Shown one piece after another: positions 1 through 11,372 of a stretch of 64,000 nt of DNA. Source of the stretch: Vandiemenella viatica (taxonomy: Eukaryota; Arthropoda; Insecta; Orthoptera; Morabidae); NCBI GenBank assembly GCA_031002005.1, contig JARYHS010008074.1, positions 344,744,932 through 344,808,931 of the forward strand, given 5' to 3'. A program made the position numbers and the translations under genes. The notes under the pieces were generated by a model, which was not told the origin of the DNA, did no database searches, and saw only the letters and a program-made list of their open reading frames with translations. Within the stretch, counting starts at the first letter, position 1. Each line of letters begins with the position of its first letter.

Positions 1-397
1 TTTTCCTAATGCTAACTAAAGACATTTGTTAAAATTCTTTCAGGTGTGTAAGAACGGAAACTTTCTCGGCGTATGCTTGCAACGAAGTACACACGTGAAA
101 ACTTCAATGCCTCTAAGATTTGTACCGGTTACATAACGCCCTGTTAAGTTGAAGTCTTAAAGGCCAGCGATAACTTTCATCAAATGTCTCTGGGCTGTGA
201 TCATATGTTATACTGGAATGACAATCAATACTTTGTTTACTTAAATACAAGTGTTTGTGTCATTAAAGCACTAGGCGAGGAGCCAATATAACATAGACTG
301 GAACCGTTCTCTACAAATTCGTCTGAACTCGACGGATGTATTGCTCAATTAAATTAGCTGTAACTTGTAGTAATAGACGCGGTATTAAGCATGGAAC

Positions 398-604
398 CGA
401 GCCCGGTAAGCGAGCAGTTAGGCTCAGTCGTGGCATTAGGGATCCGATCTCCAGTGTGGTTATTCTGGTTTCTGCCTTCCATTGTTTCCCAAATTCACTC
501 GAAGCAATTGTTATTTCAGAAGTTCCTTGTCCCAAATACCTTCCCGACTCCAATCTCCTCGACATAGACATGCCGTAAAGTAAGACAAAACAAAACAAAA
601 AAAA
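398..604 (+). repeat. tRNA-derived SINE, degenerate copy
   Basis: Head CCCGGTAAGCGAGCAGTTAG resembles an A-box region. The body has CCATTGTTTCCCAAATTCAC, and the tail has CTCCTCGACATAGACATGCC and an A-rich end. Confidence 0.6.
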
Positions 605-1605
605 GAGTGTGAAAGGATTTATAGAAGTTTAATTGCTTTTACACACTAAAGTAAACGGGACCTCAAACATTTTCGTGGCATTTTTGATTTTCCACTATTA
701 TCTTGATGTTTAGGTTTGATACGGTTTCACTGAGTGTACTGTGTATTTAAACGTTTAGCATTTCTCTACAGTTCCGACTTTTAATTCATGACAACTGTAC
801 TCGTAATTCAGATGTCGATGATGATAATAGAAATTACAGAAAAGTCTTTCTTGTAGATGGTATAGCTCGTAGATGAATTCCCTTGTTTACAAGATATTCT
901 ACCGTTAACTATAACTAACTTAATCCAAAATCCGAAGATTTGTTAGATCCTCGCGAACGACTTCACCATTGTGTCAGAAGTTGGACGGCCGGTTCTTTCC
1001 CCTGGGACCTACAGTTTAATGTGGAATCCAAACCATTAACGACATAATTACAAGGAGTGCCACGCATCATGACGTACTGTACTCCTTACTACGAAGACAA
1101 CCGCTCATTCCTAGACCACCACCAAGCTGCCGAAGATGAGGCGGCTCTAGTCTGATGGCTCAAGTTGGCTGAGACGCCGAACGTTCCACATGGGGGCTCA
1201 GTTGTGTTTAGTAGAGCGTGCGAAGCACATCACAGAGCAGTTCTGTCCTAGGAGAAGGCCGAAGCATGTCGACCGTAACATAGGCAGTTTACACTAGCGC
1301 CACTCGGAAAAGTAGAAACAATTGGATCCGACAGCAGAACCCATCGATTGCATTTGTCCAGTCTATTTGTTCCAATCATACTTCTCTCAAACTTCATCGC
1401 AGTAGCATGTAGTTCACTAATATTCTTTTCTTTCAGGTAGGTATTGTAGAAAATTGCCTTACACTCCTCCAACACCTCTCTTTATCAGTCCTCTTACAGA
1501 CCTCTAGAATTCTTATGCTCTTCTCTATCTTTCATCGATTTCTCTGACATCACACTTCTAAAATATTTTGACTCGTCTACAACCATCAGTTTCTCACCTC
1601 CGCAT
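605..1605. other. No gene recognised
   Basis: Intergenic or intronic DNA. The only thing noted is a short segment at 1003-1034 (ACCTACAGTTTAATGTGG) that recurs in diverged form at 36261-36293 and may be an old dispersed repeat. Confidence 0.5.
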
Positions 1606-1740
1606 CAGGGCCGGCGTTAGGGGGGGGGGGGGTAAGCGGGTCAAAAGTACCCGGGCCCCGCGGGCTGATGGGGGGGCCCGATCACCGACAATAGGGTCCC
1701 TCAGGCCATGAAGCCAAGATTACGTCCATTGTCTCCTGGC
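1606..1740. mobile_element. hAT (ZMYM1/Tip100-like) terminal fragment
   Basis: CAGGGCCGGCGTTAGGGGGG begins at 1606 and is followed by a G/C-rich stretch with GGGCCCCG and a second GGGGGGGCCCG. This resembles known terminal repeats of hAT-5/ZMYM1-type elements. No partner end was found. Confidence 0.35.
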
Positions 1741-1837
1741 CATTTTAGTGAGATGTGTTAAGTCGACCAATGATGTTCACAATAGAATTTTCAGCGTCCT
1801 AATGGGGAGAAAATGGTGCTTTAAGTAAAATCTTCTT

Positions 1838-2083
1838 ATCTTTTTTTTATGTAACTGCTTTACGTCTCTTTTTAACATCGAGGTCTTTAGAGACGGGAAA
1901 GGATGGGGGGCAAGGATGGGGGCAAGGAATGGGAAGGAATTCGGCCATGGCCTTTTGAAGGAAGCATCCCGGCATTTGCCTGGAGTGATTTGGGGAAACC
2001 ATGGAAAACCCAAATCTGGATGCCCGGACGGGGATTCGAAACGCCGTCCTCCCGAATGCGAGGCGAGAACGCTAAAAATCTTC
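1838..2083 (-). repeat. tRNA-derived SINE, minus orientation
   Basis: Well preserved. Read on the minus strand it has a B box (GTTTCGAATCCCC), the body CATCCAGATTTGGGTTTTCC, the AGGCAAATGCCGGGATG core and a terminal A-run. Confidence 0.85.
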
Positions 2084-2099
2084 TTATCATCTTGGCTTT

Positions 2100-4750
2100 A
2101 GTTCAGCGGCACTTTTCATCATGAAACGATAATTTCATACAATTATTTGAAATAGTGTTACTAACGCAGTTTTGTGTAACTGTTTTGATTTTACTCGTTA
2201 CACATACTAGGGTAGGAGTGAAATCGGTATCCAGCATGCATGTCATCTTCGCGGGCTGGCCAGCTTTTATGTAACTTCAGATGTATTAGAGCAACGCAAT
2301 CAGTGCGTTGTTATTTTCTGTCAAAGACGCCTACACTCCTTCTTGGATGCAGTCCCAATGGTTCACATGTTTAACACATATCTCAGAAAAACATAGCGAC
2401 GACACTCTTTCGTTTGTGTCACAAAACGACGCCGACTGAAACTAATGTTACGAGTCACCCGTACATCAACAGCGTTTCTCTACCATCTCCCTTTCCACAA
2501 GAAACATCTGAATAGTCCAGGATCTCTCAAGCAAACTCATCTTTATCATTCCGTCGATAACGTCAGCACTAGTTTCACATTTATCGCTTTTCCAGAGATA
2601 GACTCCGGCGTGAAATAGTACGATCAGATTGCTCCGAAGAGAAATACCGCCCATCCACACAGCAAAATACTGATTCAGGTAGCAAGTACGACCTGCCAAA
2701 CTGCGGCTTTCAACGGTCCATCTGTTCCTTGGCTCTATCTACAATGTCTTGCGACAACACATGTCGCTCTGATTTCTTTCGTTTGTTGTACATGAGTCTT
2801 TGTTTTACCGCTCTTCCAACAGAACAGATACATCTTTCTAATACAGTTGCTCTAAATCACCTTATGACGCTCCATTTAATGGGGGCTTTGTATCTAATAT
2901 ACATATTATAACATAAATAATCTTACTTTATTACTACCATTCGTGAATTAAATGTATCCAATCATTAAATGCAGAACCAGTTGCAGTTTTTATAACCGAA
3001 ATTCTAAGTCTTTACTATATCTTTGACGGCCGTGACCCAATTTAATTAAGACAGTATGGTCTTCACCTTGTTATATCTCATATTATGCCCCAAGAGAGTC
3101 GAGAACATCCTGCTTCAGCTTTCCTGTTAGCCGGCCTCCGATTGTTGCTCTCTTGTCACATTTCTTGGATTTTCTAGGAATCCTTCTATTTTACCTGAAA
3201 TAAACATTTATACATCTCAACTGTAGTACTTATCCTCTCACTAATAATTATTTATCAGATATAATACACTTCAAATGATTTTCACAAATTAAACTCATTT
3301 AACTTTTATTCTTGAATTTTCTTATTGTTTCACAGAATTTTCACAACGTTATTAATTCCGAATCATATCTCCGCCAACTGAATATACTTTATGCAATACA
3401 ATAAATTCTTCCTGAGACTCATATTGGATTTTGCAGTATCTTCTCGCCAGCTACTAATTTAAAGCCTTGCCAGGATTACATCACGTCGACCACTCTCATC
3501 TCCATTAGTTATTCTTTGACTCTCGTAACACTTATAAACTCGTGTTAGTATCATAAATTTACAATTTTCAATATAAAATTTTAATAACATTATAAAAATA
3601 ACATCTTATTATCATAAAATTGAACAGGAGTGACGTATGATGCTGATAACATTAGTACGCACGATAGGCAGGAAATGTCAAAGATACATAGGATGGACTT
3701 CACGCTTTGAGACAGCGCTTATTTTAGGCGTCAAAGCTTACCCTTTGTTTGCCATATATCTCTTCAGTATAGTTCATGAACTTCTTTTTTGCTCTTATTT
3801 ACCTCTCTAGTTTAGTTATAAGGTTCCTTTTGTTTCTTCAACACTTGATTTCTCTTTCTTGTGATTAATCATATCTATAAAACTGTGGCTCTACCTCTAA
3901 CTAGATCGGATTTTCTGTTTCAAATTAACTAACTGATAGACGCAACTCATACGACAGTACCATCTAACATATGGAGCATGTTAATGTTACAAACTGAATA
4001 CACCATACGGAGCCGTTTAATACAGCAATAGCACACAACATGGTGAGTAATCTTTTATTTTAAAACACTGTATGTACAGAAGACGAGTAACAATCCTAAC
4101 ACAGTCCACACACAAAATCTACAGCTGTTCTGAAATACTGAGGATATGATTGTTTTACTTTGTTAAAAAAACTAGCCAACCCGTTCGAAAACTTCCCGAA
4201 TACAATACGATGTATAGTGATGTTGGTGATTTGTAATGAGATGAAGGAAGAACCGCCTCGTTTGTAACAATTGTTTATTTGTTAAATATAATAGGTACGT
4301 AAAAAAATACTTTCAATGTAATATGAAACAATTAGGAAAAATCTTTGGTCGCATAAAACATATGTATACCTTAACGGAATACAAAATGCACACAGCATAT
4401 CCATATATCTGTGATATGTATTGCTGCGGTCATAACCCGTGAGAAATTAATGTGATTAAAATATTTACATAGGAAGTGTACAGAAAAACAGAAATGTTTC
4501 CATAACAGAAAAAATAGCCGCAAAGCTACTTATTGTACAAAAAACGCACACTTTATTGATATCACTGTATGTGGTGTTGCTGTCTGTCGATAACGGGCTC
4601 AAACTTTGACGACGCCAGTGAAGCAGTTTATTAATATCTCTATGATATGTGCTCCTGCTATCACACGTCTTGGCTCTGAAATGTAATATACGCGTGACCT
4701 TCATAGTTATTACTTTTGCACTTTAAGAGTTAAATTTAGATAAATTTCGT
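2100..4750. other. No gene recognised
   Basis: AT-rich DNA with short, uninformative open frames; nothing with family resemblance. Confidence 0.5.
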
Positions 4751-4756
4751 TTCTAA

Positions 4757-5165
4757 TTTATGAAGCTACCAATGGGGAGACCTTACTGCTAAACACGATA
4801 TCTCATTTATCAATTTCGGTTAGCTATCAAGGAAGATAAATGGCTCGTGAAAAAAAAAAAAATGTAAAAATATTCAAACTTCTTCCCGCTAATTGTCGAA
4901 TTCCAAAATTCCTTTCCTAAAATACGATGTGACTAAAGCGAAGTCATTAGTCTTTAGAAATAAACCTCATTTCTCGATTTCGGTTAGTTATCAAGGGAAA
5001 TAAAAATCTCGTTGCAAATAATAATAATAATAATTAAAGTACTTTTGCCCTTTATCGGTCAAATTCGTTAAAAAAATTCCTTTCTTAACATATGATGTGA
5101 CCAAAGCGAGGCCTTAATCTTTAAAATGATGCCTCGCTTCATCGATTTCGGTGTAGCATGAAGGA
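4757..5165. repeat. Tandem repeat, about 166-bp unit, roughly 2.4 copies
   Basis: The word ATTTCGGT with flanking CATTTNTC...TTAGNTATCAAGG recurs at 4813, 4977 and 5145 (spacings 164 and 168). Between them CTTCCNGCTAATTGTCGAATT-type and CCTTTCCTAAAATACGATGT-type segments also recur. Non-coding and AT-rich. Confidence 0.75.
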
Positions 5166-5269
5166 ATATAATATATGATGATATGCTTAAGAAAAACACA
5201 AACTACAAACGGTAGCGAAAAACAATGAAGAAAAATCAGTAAGTACGTAATACTGTGATATATCAAACG

Positions 5270-5497
5270 CTTTTTTTTTTTAACGCCTCATCAACGTCGA
5301 GGTGTTTAGAAATGGGAAAGGAGGGTGGTGGTGGATGATAGGGAAGGAATACGGCTACGGCATTTTAAACGAAGCATCTCGGGCATTCGCATGGAGTGAT
5401 TTGGGAAAACCATGAAAAACAAGATCTAGACGGCCGGAAGATTCGAAGTCATGTCGTCCAGAATGTGAAGCCAAAGCTTTTCCGCTCATCCACTTCG
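5270..5497 (-). repeat. tRNA-derived SINE, minus orientation
   Basis: Begins with a T-run, then CATCAACGTCGAGGTGTTTA and the reverse of the common body (GAATGGAGTGATTTGG-like core); B box decayed. Confidence 0.75.
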
Positions 5498-6524
5498 TTT
5501 GGAGAACAAATGGCGGTATAGTTCTTTCAAACTGTATAGCCGAATTTCTTCCCGTTCGTTCACACCCACTCTTGTCTCTCCTCTAATGACCTCTACGAGC
5601 GGAAATCCGAAAAAAAACAGTATCCGTAATACACTTTTTGGTACTTTAAACACCGATTTTACCCATTCATATGATATATTTTGTTAAAAAAAAAAAAACG
5701 CTTCTCTTGGTAAGCATTGTATAGCAACTATCCTTATTTTTTTTTTTTGTAGTTTTGAGGCCAGATCTTTTGCTAACCAGAGCTGCCTCTTCCCAGTATA
5801 AGAGATGTGCTTTCTCGGACGAACTAGCTTATCGTGCCTTGGATTCTGTCAAAGTGTTCGGTGACTACACAAAAATTTACTTCTTCCATCTTGCAAGGAT
5901 TTATATATATGTATGTTTGTAATGGGATATAATCATCAATGGTTACAAGTAATATAACAATCAACTTTTGCCGTTAAACACCGGGTTTAGTCGACTAACA
6001 TTTTTCGCTAGCTGGTTGCAGTAGGCGGGGATTAGTAAGATGACTCCATCTTTCTCCAGTGAAGCCAATGCTGGAATGTTCCGCCATTTCATTTTTGAAG
6101 AACACAATATTCAGACACAACACTAAACACATGAAACGCTACGTCAGGCTAACATCGTGCATAGGCCGGGTGATACTGACTCTCTATTTCCTTCTAAATT
6201 AAACTGGATTAATTTTATCAAATGCAGGTAGGTCTGAAGTGACAAATCAACCATCTTGATCAGAACTGGTGAACCACATGAAATTTTATTTTACGTGTGG
6301 ACAGTCTATAAATATAATAAAATTGTGACCAGTAATATTTAATAATTAAAAAATCAGTTGGAGGTTATTAATAACTTACAAAGAAGTAATCTTTTTTAAA
6401 AAATATTTGTATCTGCTTTTCAATAACTGAAATGAACTGGATTTAGGCAAAAAAAAAAAAAAAACTGGTCATATTACGATGGGCTTTTGATTACTGAATG
6501 TCCCATCTTCCGTAGGGTGAAACA

Positions 6525-7130
6525 GCGTATAGTTAATTTTGATATGGCACCCTGAAGCTGAAAATTTTTAGATAATTTTTCGTTCAAAGAGATTCTCGTA
6601 AACACTACTAGTCGTACTTTTATCAGGTTTCGTTTAATGTTCAGCAAGTGGTCGCGCGGTTAAAATAGTGTGTGTTTCAATTTGATGTGATGTAATGCTG
6701 ATAAATTTTATTAATGTACAGCCCGTGACCACGCGGTTAAAACAGCGTTTGACTCACTTTTATTTGACGTTGTGAAGCTTGTGTATTTAAGATAATTTTT
6801 ATTTATTTTTTATTATTTATTTTATTTATTTGTCGTATGGCAAGCAACTAATAGATAATTTTTCATTGAAGCACTTAAAATACTACTGTTCGGATTTTTA
6901 TGAGGTTTCGATTAATATATATCCCGTTGTTCTGCGTGTAAAATAGGATATGTTTCATTGTGATGTGACGACGTCAAGCTGATAAATTTCAGATAACCTT
7001 TTTTCGAACACAATTCATACAAAACTTATTGATCTTATTTTGACGGGAATCGATTAATGAACATCGAGTAGTACCATAAGCAGAAGACGGTATGTTTTTG
7101 TTTGGTGTAACGTAGAAGATCTAAGTACTT
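6525..7130. repeat. Tandem repeat, about 140-bp unit, about four copies
   Basis: Units start at GCTGATAAATTT-like words at 6557, 6697, 6777 and 6977, with a last one near 7117. Each contains GATAATTTTTCGTTCAA-like, TATCAGGTTTCGTTTAATG-like, GCGGTTAAAATAG-like and GATGTGATGTAA-like blocks in the same order. The unit at 6697 has lost about 60 bp and the one at 6777 has gained about 60 bp of T-rich sequence. Confidence 0.75.
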
Positions 7131-9479
7131 AAAATAATAATGTCTGTAGAATAGTATTCATTTAAACGTAAGTTACTTCTTGCAGTCGAAATGTTCCGTG
7201 ATTTCAGTGTATGTATGACATTGTTTAACTGGAAGAATGAAGTTACAATTTGTTTGAAGACCATTCAAGCAACGAGAGTTTGCGTCCAGTGAGCCAGGAT
7301 CATACAGCTCTTGACGTTGTTGGTTTGAGGGATTGGGGTCTACATTAACGGACCACGCGAACTGCTAGTAATTAATAACACTTTGTACTGACAACGGTGC
7401 CAAAAAGAAACACAAGTATAGTATTGCCAAATTTTTATCCGCCATCGGTCTCACAAATAAGGCATCTTATACAGAATATACACTTGCAAGTCTTAAAAGG
7501 AAAGATGATACATAAGTATGTATCGTAAACGAAGGAGAGGGAGTTAAATAAAGTAGTTGTAAAGGATTTCTAATTGTAGGTTACTTAGCAGAGAAGAATA
7601 AACTCCAGTGCTTTTGTTTTGTTTTGTGTAAACGTTAGATATTTTGCGGCAGTGCACGTAGCCCTCACACATCCTACAGGTGGATGTGGTCCCCTGACAA
7701 AAACTTCTTCTAGCTTTTATTTCTCACATTGCACAGAACAAAAATTGGCAAAGAAAAACAAAATTAATATGAAAGTTACCATACTTAGATACTTCGAATC
7801 TCGCTTAAGTAAACAATGCAATAAAATGGTCACATATTTTATGAAGAAAGAAAGACGCGCAACCTTAATTACTAACCCATTAACCGGGCTGATCTTTTCC
7901 ACATAATGCCATATTTACAAGATGTGTTAATTAATAATCTCATTTATGACCTGTGATTAGTACTTCAGCTATCACAAATTCATTTTTTTCACAAAATAAT
8001 AAATATCAACATCTACAAAATACTAGCTTTCAAGGCAACGACGCGTATAAACCTATTCAGACACGGCAAATAAATTAAAACCTTGTTAAGGAATCATCAG
8101 TTGATTTACTGGAAAGTGTGCGTCATAGTTATGTTGTTCTTTATACATCGTACGTTTTGAGAAGCTATTTCTCCACTTTTCCTTAACACGTCCCACGCTG
8201 TTTCGCTACATTAACGTCCCTTCTCGTTACTCTCGAGAGTTGTCGAGAGATGAGCGCAGCCATACATCAGGGACATATTTACGACGTCCGTAAAGCCAAG
8301 AGCGAGCGAGACGACGGACCACGTTACATCACAAACAGCTTCTTTTCTATTTCGTTGCTCACTCCATTTCTCTGACCCAGAACTCCTTTCACATCTACCA
8401 GCCAGTTTTCGACTCAAATAAACAAACATCAGTAAATCGTTTTTTATTTCATGACATAGCAAGTGTATTACTTGTATGTTAACGATACCACTCGTGGAGG
8501 AATATGAAAGCAGTCTTGAGAAGAATATCTTAATGAAAATGTAGTCTTGTTTTCCCTTTCGCGAGTCACTGTTTCCCTAAATGATGATGTAGCATTTAAT
8601 TTCAATATATTCATATCATATACCTGTACACTATTGCCATGCAAACTGCAATTCTCGTAAGGAGACACCTATTCGCATACATGTCATGCAGAATGTTATG
8701 GAATGAACTGGCGACAAAGATGCCATGCCCAACCACAAGACTCGGTGTTTATTAATATTTCAATGAATAAAAAGCTACCTAGGAGGCATCGATATTAAAT
8801 GACAGTGCTAACAAGACGATTAGTACACTATAGAGTCTATTATGGTGGAATGAAACGTGTGTCACGATCAGGCGTTGGAAAGTCATGTTTGAAGCATCGC
8901 CTGTTCGAATCCCTCCTCTCGTTTTGGTGCTTCTACTGTCGATACAGAAATACAAAATAAGAATGATGTATGCCGATGCAAAAATTACGGAATTTATGAA
9001 TTTGGTAGATGGTAACTCAACTTTCAAATATGGAGAGCTAGAAGTACAATTTGGGACATCAGAAGCCAATTAGATTTAGATAGAATGTCATTCTCAAGCA
9101 AAAAGATTTATATTTTTGGCCTCGTATCTGGAGAGAGTTGAAGAATTTTATCTGTTATTGGAGCTGAGTATCAAATAGCTTAACCTCCCATCAACCTCCG
9201 TGGTAGATCATACAGTTTATCGTTACAGTATGCCACATAGATGAGGCCTTTAACTTTCTTACTGTATCACCTACATAAGTGGCAGCGCTGTTCCTAAATG
9301 ATGTAAATAATATAAAAATTAACTTCAGCTAAACAGCCGACCGTTTTCAAGCTGATGTTTAGTAGAATGAAGTAAACGTTGTCCAATTTGCGTACCTGAA
9401 AATGACCTCAATCAAGAAGTGGTTGAATTGTCCAGCAGTTACTGCCATCTATTTGTCTCTCAGCGTCTGCTATACTTAT
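7131..9479. other. No gene recognised
   Basis: AT-rich. Several 60-100-codon frames without recognisable motifs. GTTCGAATCCC at about 8908 resembles an isolated B box. The last 40 bases (TATTTGTCTCTCAGCGTCTG and following) are pyrimidine-rich and may be the displaced end of the intron before Acsl exon A. Confidence 0.5.
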
Positions 9480-9765
9480 GGGGCCATGCATAAATTACGT
9501 CGCACGTTAAGGGAGGGGGGAAGGGGTCAACAAAGTGTGACATCGTGTGACAAGGGGGGAGGGGAGACTAGTCATAAGCTTAGTGACGTCACGTGGGGGC
9601 CGCACAATTTCACGCTCACTGTACCTTACGGTGTCGCATGTCGGCCACCTTTGATATACGCCCAAAGACCAGTACCGCCACTGAGGCTTTGACAAGATAT
9701 GACTTTCGCATACTTATTTAAACGCTCGTGTAGCATGTCCATCTACATCTTTCATCATGCAAAGC

Positions 9766-9850
9766 AGCGTGTCTCAAAGTGGGGTACGCGAACCCTTAGG
9801 GATTGATCGTTGGGGGTTTGCGACGTTATTTCCGTAATGGCGGACTGGCT
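9766..9850. mobile_element. hAT-like terminal fragment inside the 9480 element
   Basis: The run CAGCGTGTCTCAAAGTGGGG, followed by CGCGAACCCTTAGGG, resembles the terminal repeats of ZBED-type hAT elements, which begin CAG-x-G-x-TTC/TCTCAAA. The second end and a target duplication were not located, so this may be a truncated copy or a chance resemblance. Confidence 0.4.
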
Positions 9851-9885
9851 ATCTCTTGCGTATAACACGCACAGTGGTGAATATT

Positions 9886-10112
9886 GCTAATTGTGGAGCT
9901 GAAAAAAGGGGAAGACGCAGATTCGAATCCCCATCCGAACATCCAGGTTTGGGTTTTCCATGGTTTCTCCAAATCACTCCAGGCGAATGCCTGGATGTTT
10001 CATTCAAAACGCCATGGCCGAATTCCATCCAGTTCCTTGCCTCCTGTCCTTTCCCGCCTTTAATGACATCGACATCGACGAGGTGTAAAGTCATAAGCAG
10101 AAAACATAAGAG
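9886..10112 (+). repeat. tRNA-derived SINE inside the 9480 DNA element
   Basis: B box GATTCGAATCCCC, body TTTTCCATGGTTTCTCCAAA, core AGGCGAATGCCTGGATG, tail GACATCGACGAGGTGTAAAG. Confidence 0.85.
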
Positions 10113-10596
10113 GCAACAAGAGGTTTTGCCCTTCACGAAGATTTGTTTTTTAAGACGTGAAGTAAAGTTCTTTGTTTAATAAACGATGACGATGCTATAT
10201 GGTTTAATGAAGTTCGATGTTCGTAGCGTTATCCAAATCGAGAACGAAGTGACTGTTATGTCAGTCATAAATAATATAAAGGAATCGGTTCAAAGTTCGT
10301 GGACACAAGGAAATTAAACTTTTTATCCTACACTTGATTTGTTATGATTTGTCAATTTTCTAAAATGTTTCATTTATTGTCGATTTTATGAAAAATATTT
10401 TTAACAGAAATATGTAACTAATTTTGGAAAAGCTGTTTAAATTTAATGATTTCTAAATTTAAAATTGCAAAAATGTGACGTCACTCCGGGGAAGGGCGGT
10501 CACATAAATGTAACCACCTGTAGCAAGGACAAGGGGGGCTCCAAAAAACCATGAAATTCGTGTGATGTAATTTATGTATGGCCCCTGTGTTGGCAG

Positions 10597-10751
10597 GAGT
10601 GGAGATGGGCCACTACCTGGACTACATCGGGGGACCCGCGGGCGCGCTGGCTCTCACAGGAGTCGCCGCCGCCTCCGCCTTCTACCTGGCGTCCAGGCCC
10701 GCCCCCGAGAAGCCGCTCGTCGACCTCCACCACCAGAGCGACGTGCTGCCC
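10597..10751 (+). CDS. Acsl: Long-chain fatty-acid-CoA ligase, alternative N-terminal exon A (membrane-anchored form)
   Basis: ACSL enzymes activate long-chain fatty acids to acyl-CoA using ATP, at the ER or mitochondrial outer membrane. Read from the ATG at 10605, the exon gives 49 residues: a short polar start (MGHYLDYI), a hydrophobic stretch at about residues 9-30 (GGPAGALALTGVAAASAFYL), then ASRPAPEKPLVDLHHQSDVL. The last part matches the family pattern at the membrane-to-enzyme junction of ACSL1/5/6 (ATRPKP-x-KPP-x-DL-x2-QS). The exon ends in phase 0 before gtgagt (10752). The acceptor tgtgttggcag ends at 10596. The length of 155 nt (3n+2) means an upstream exon would enter in phase 1, giving xGA-GTG-GAG-ATG; alternatively the first 8 nt are 5' UTR. 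GC-rich third positions contrast with the AT-rich surroundings. The sequence upstream of the last 11 intron bases is transposon-derived. No catalytic motif falls in this exon. Confidence 0.8.
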
Positions 10752-11372
10752 GTGAGTACCACAACCACGCGTTGCCAATCACATGTTGTGGCCAGGGAAG
10801 CGAGCGCACTGCTGGCGCACTTGGAAACATTCTCGCGTAGCGCTCTAACTCTAGTGAATGGTAACGCTGAGCGTCATATAACAGAACTCTTCCAGCATCA
10901 CACACCACGTAGAAAAACCGTTAGCTGAATGGCTGCATAACTTGAATTTGTTGGAGTCGCCTTAGACATTTAATCGAAACACAATGGATAATACGGTTTT
11001 ACCTCAATACAATTTCGTTTACAGACAGGCTGCCTTATAGATCTAGAGTCTGTAGATAGTGCACTATATCCACCCTGTGCACGACAAGGTGCCTCCGCAC
11101 TTGATCGGGGAGGCACAGTACAACGGGAGGCCAGGATCCCGCGTACTGCACCCAGTGACAATTACCTAATCGAATGTCGAGACGTCCCTAGTCTTATCAC
11201 ATATCACAAACAAAAATACAATTATTACACAGAATACAAGTCACAGGTTTCGCGCAACACAAACATTACACCGTTAGGATAGACGCTTCAGATTCTAATA
11301 AACCTGGGTCTGGCCCATCTCTCTTTTAATCCTCACTAGCCACCTGTGCGGTCGTCTCTAAACTGGTCAACC

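Larger units (their letters stand above)
9480..10585. mobile_element. Terminal-inverted-repeat DNA element ending at the Acsl exon A splice acceptor
   Basis: The left end GGGGCCATGCATAAATTACG (9480) is matched in inverse by the right end, which finishes TGTAATTTATGTATGGCCCC at 10585. Subterminal sequence is also similar at both ends (runs of G, TGTGACA, and TGACGTCAC at about 9584 and 10476). No transposase was recognised, and no clear target duplication is visible (TAT versus TGT). Inside are a fragment with a hAT-like end (about 9766-9850) and a SINE (about 9886-10112). The element therefore occupies the last 1.1 kb of the intron except the final 11 bp. The superfamily is not assigned; its end sequence resembles those of the MITEs at 56394 and 61900 (CATAAA-x2-ACGT core). 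Confidence 0.75.

Noticed and set aside
8884..8930. GTTCGAATCCC looking like a tRNA B box
   Set aside because: No A box at the right distance and no cloverleaf; at most a SINE scrap.
9856..10179. 107-codon plus-strand frame
   Set aside because: It is SINE sequence (B box and body) inside the DNA element at 9480; not a gene.
10654..10908. Minus-strand frame opposite the ACSL exon (Arg/Gly-rich)
   Set aside because: Shadow of a GC-rich exon on the other strand.
10578..10928. Unspliced 116-codon reading of the ACSL exon
   Set aside because: It starts inside the transposon end and runs past a strong gtgagt donor into intron. The family match stops exactly at the donor, so the spliced exon 10597-10751 is the better model.
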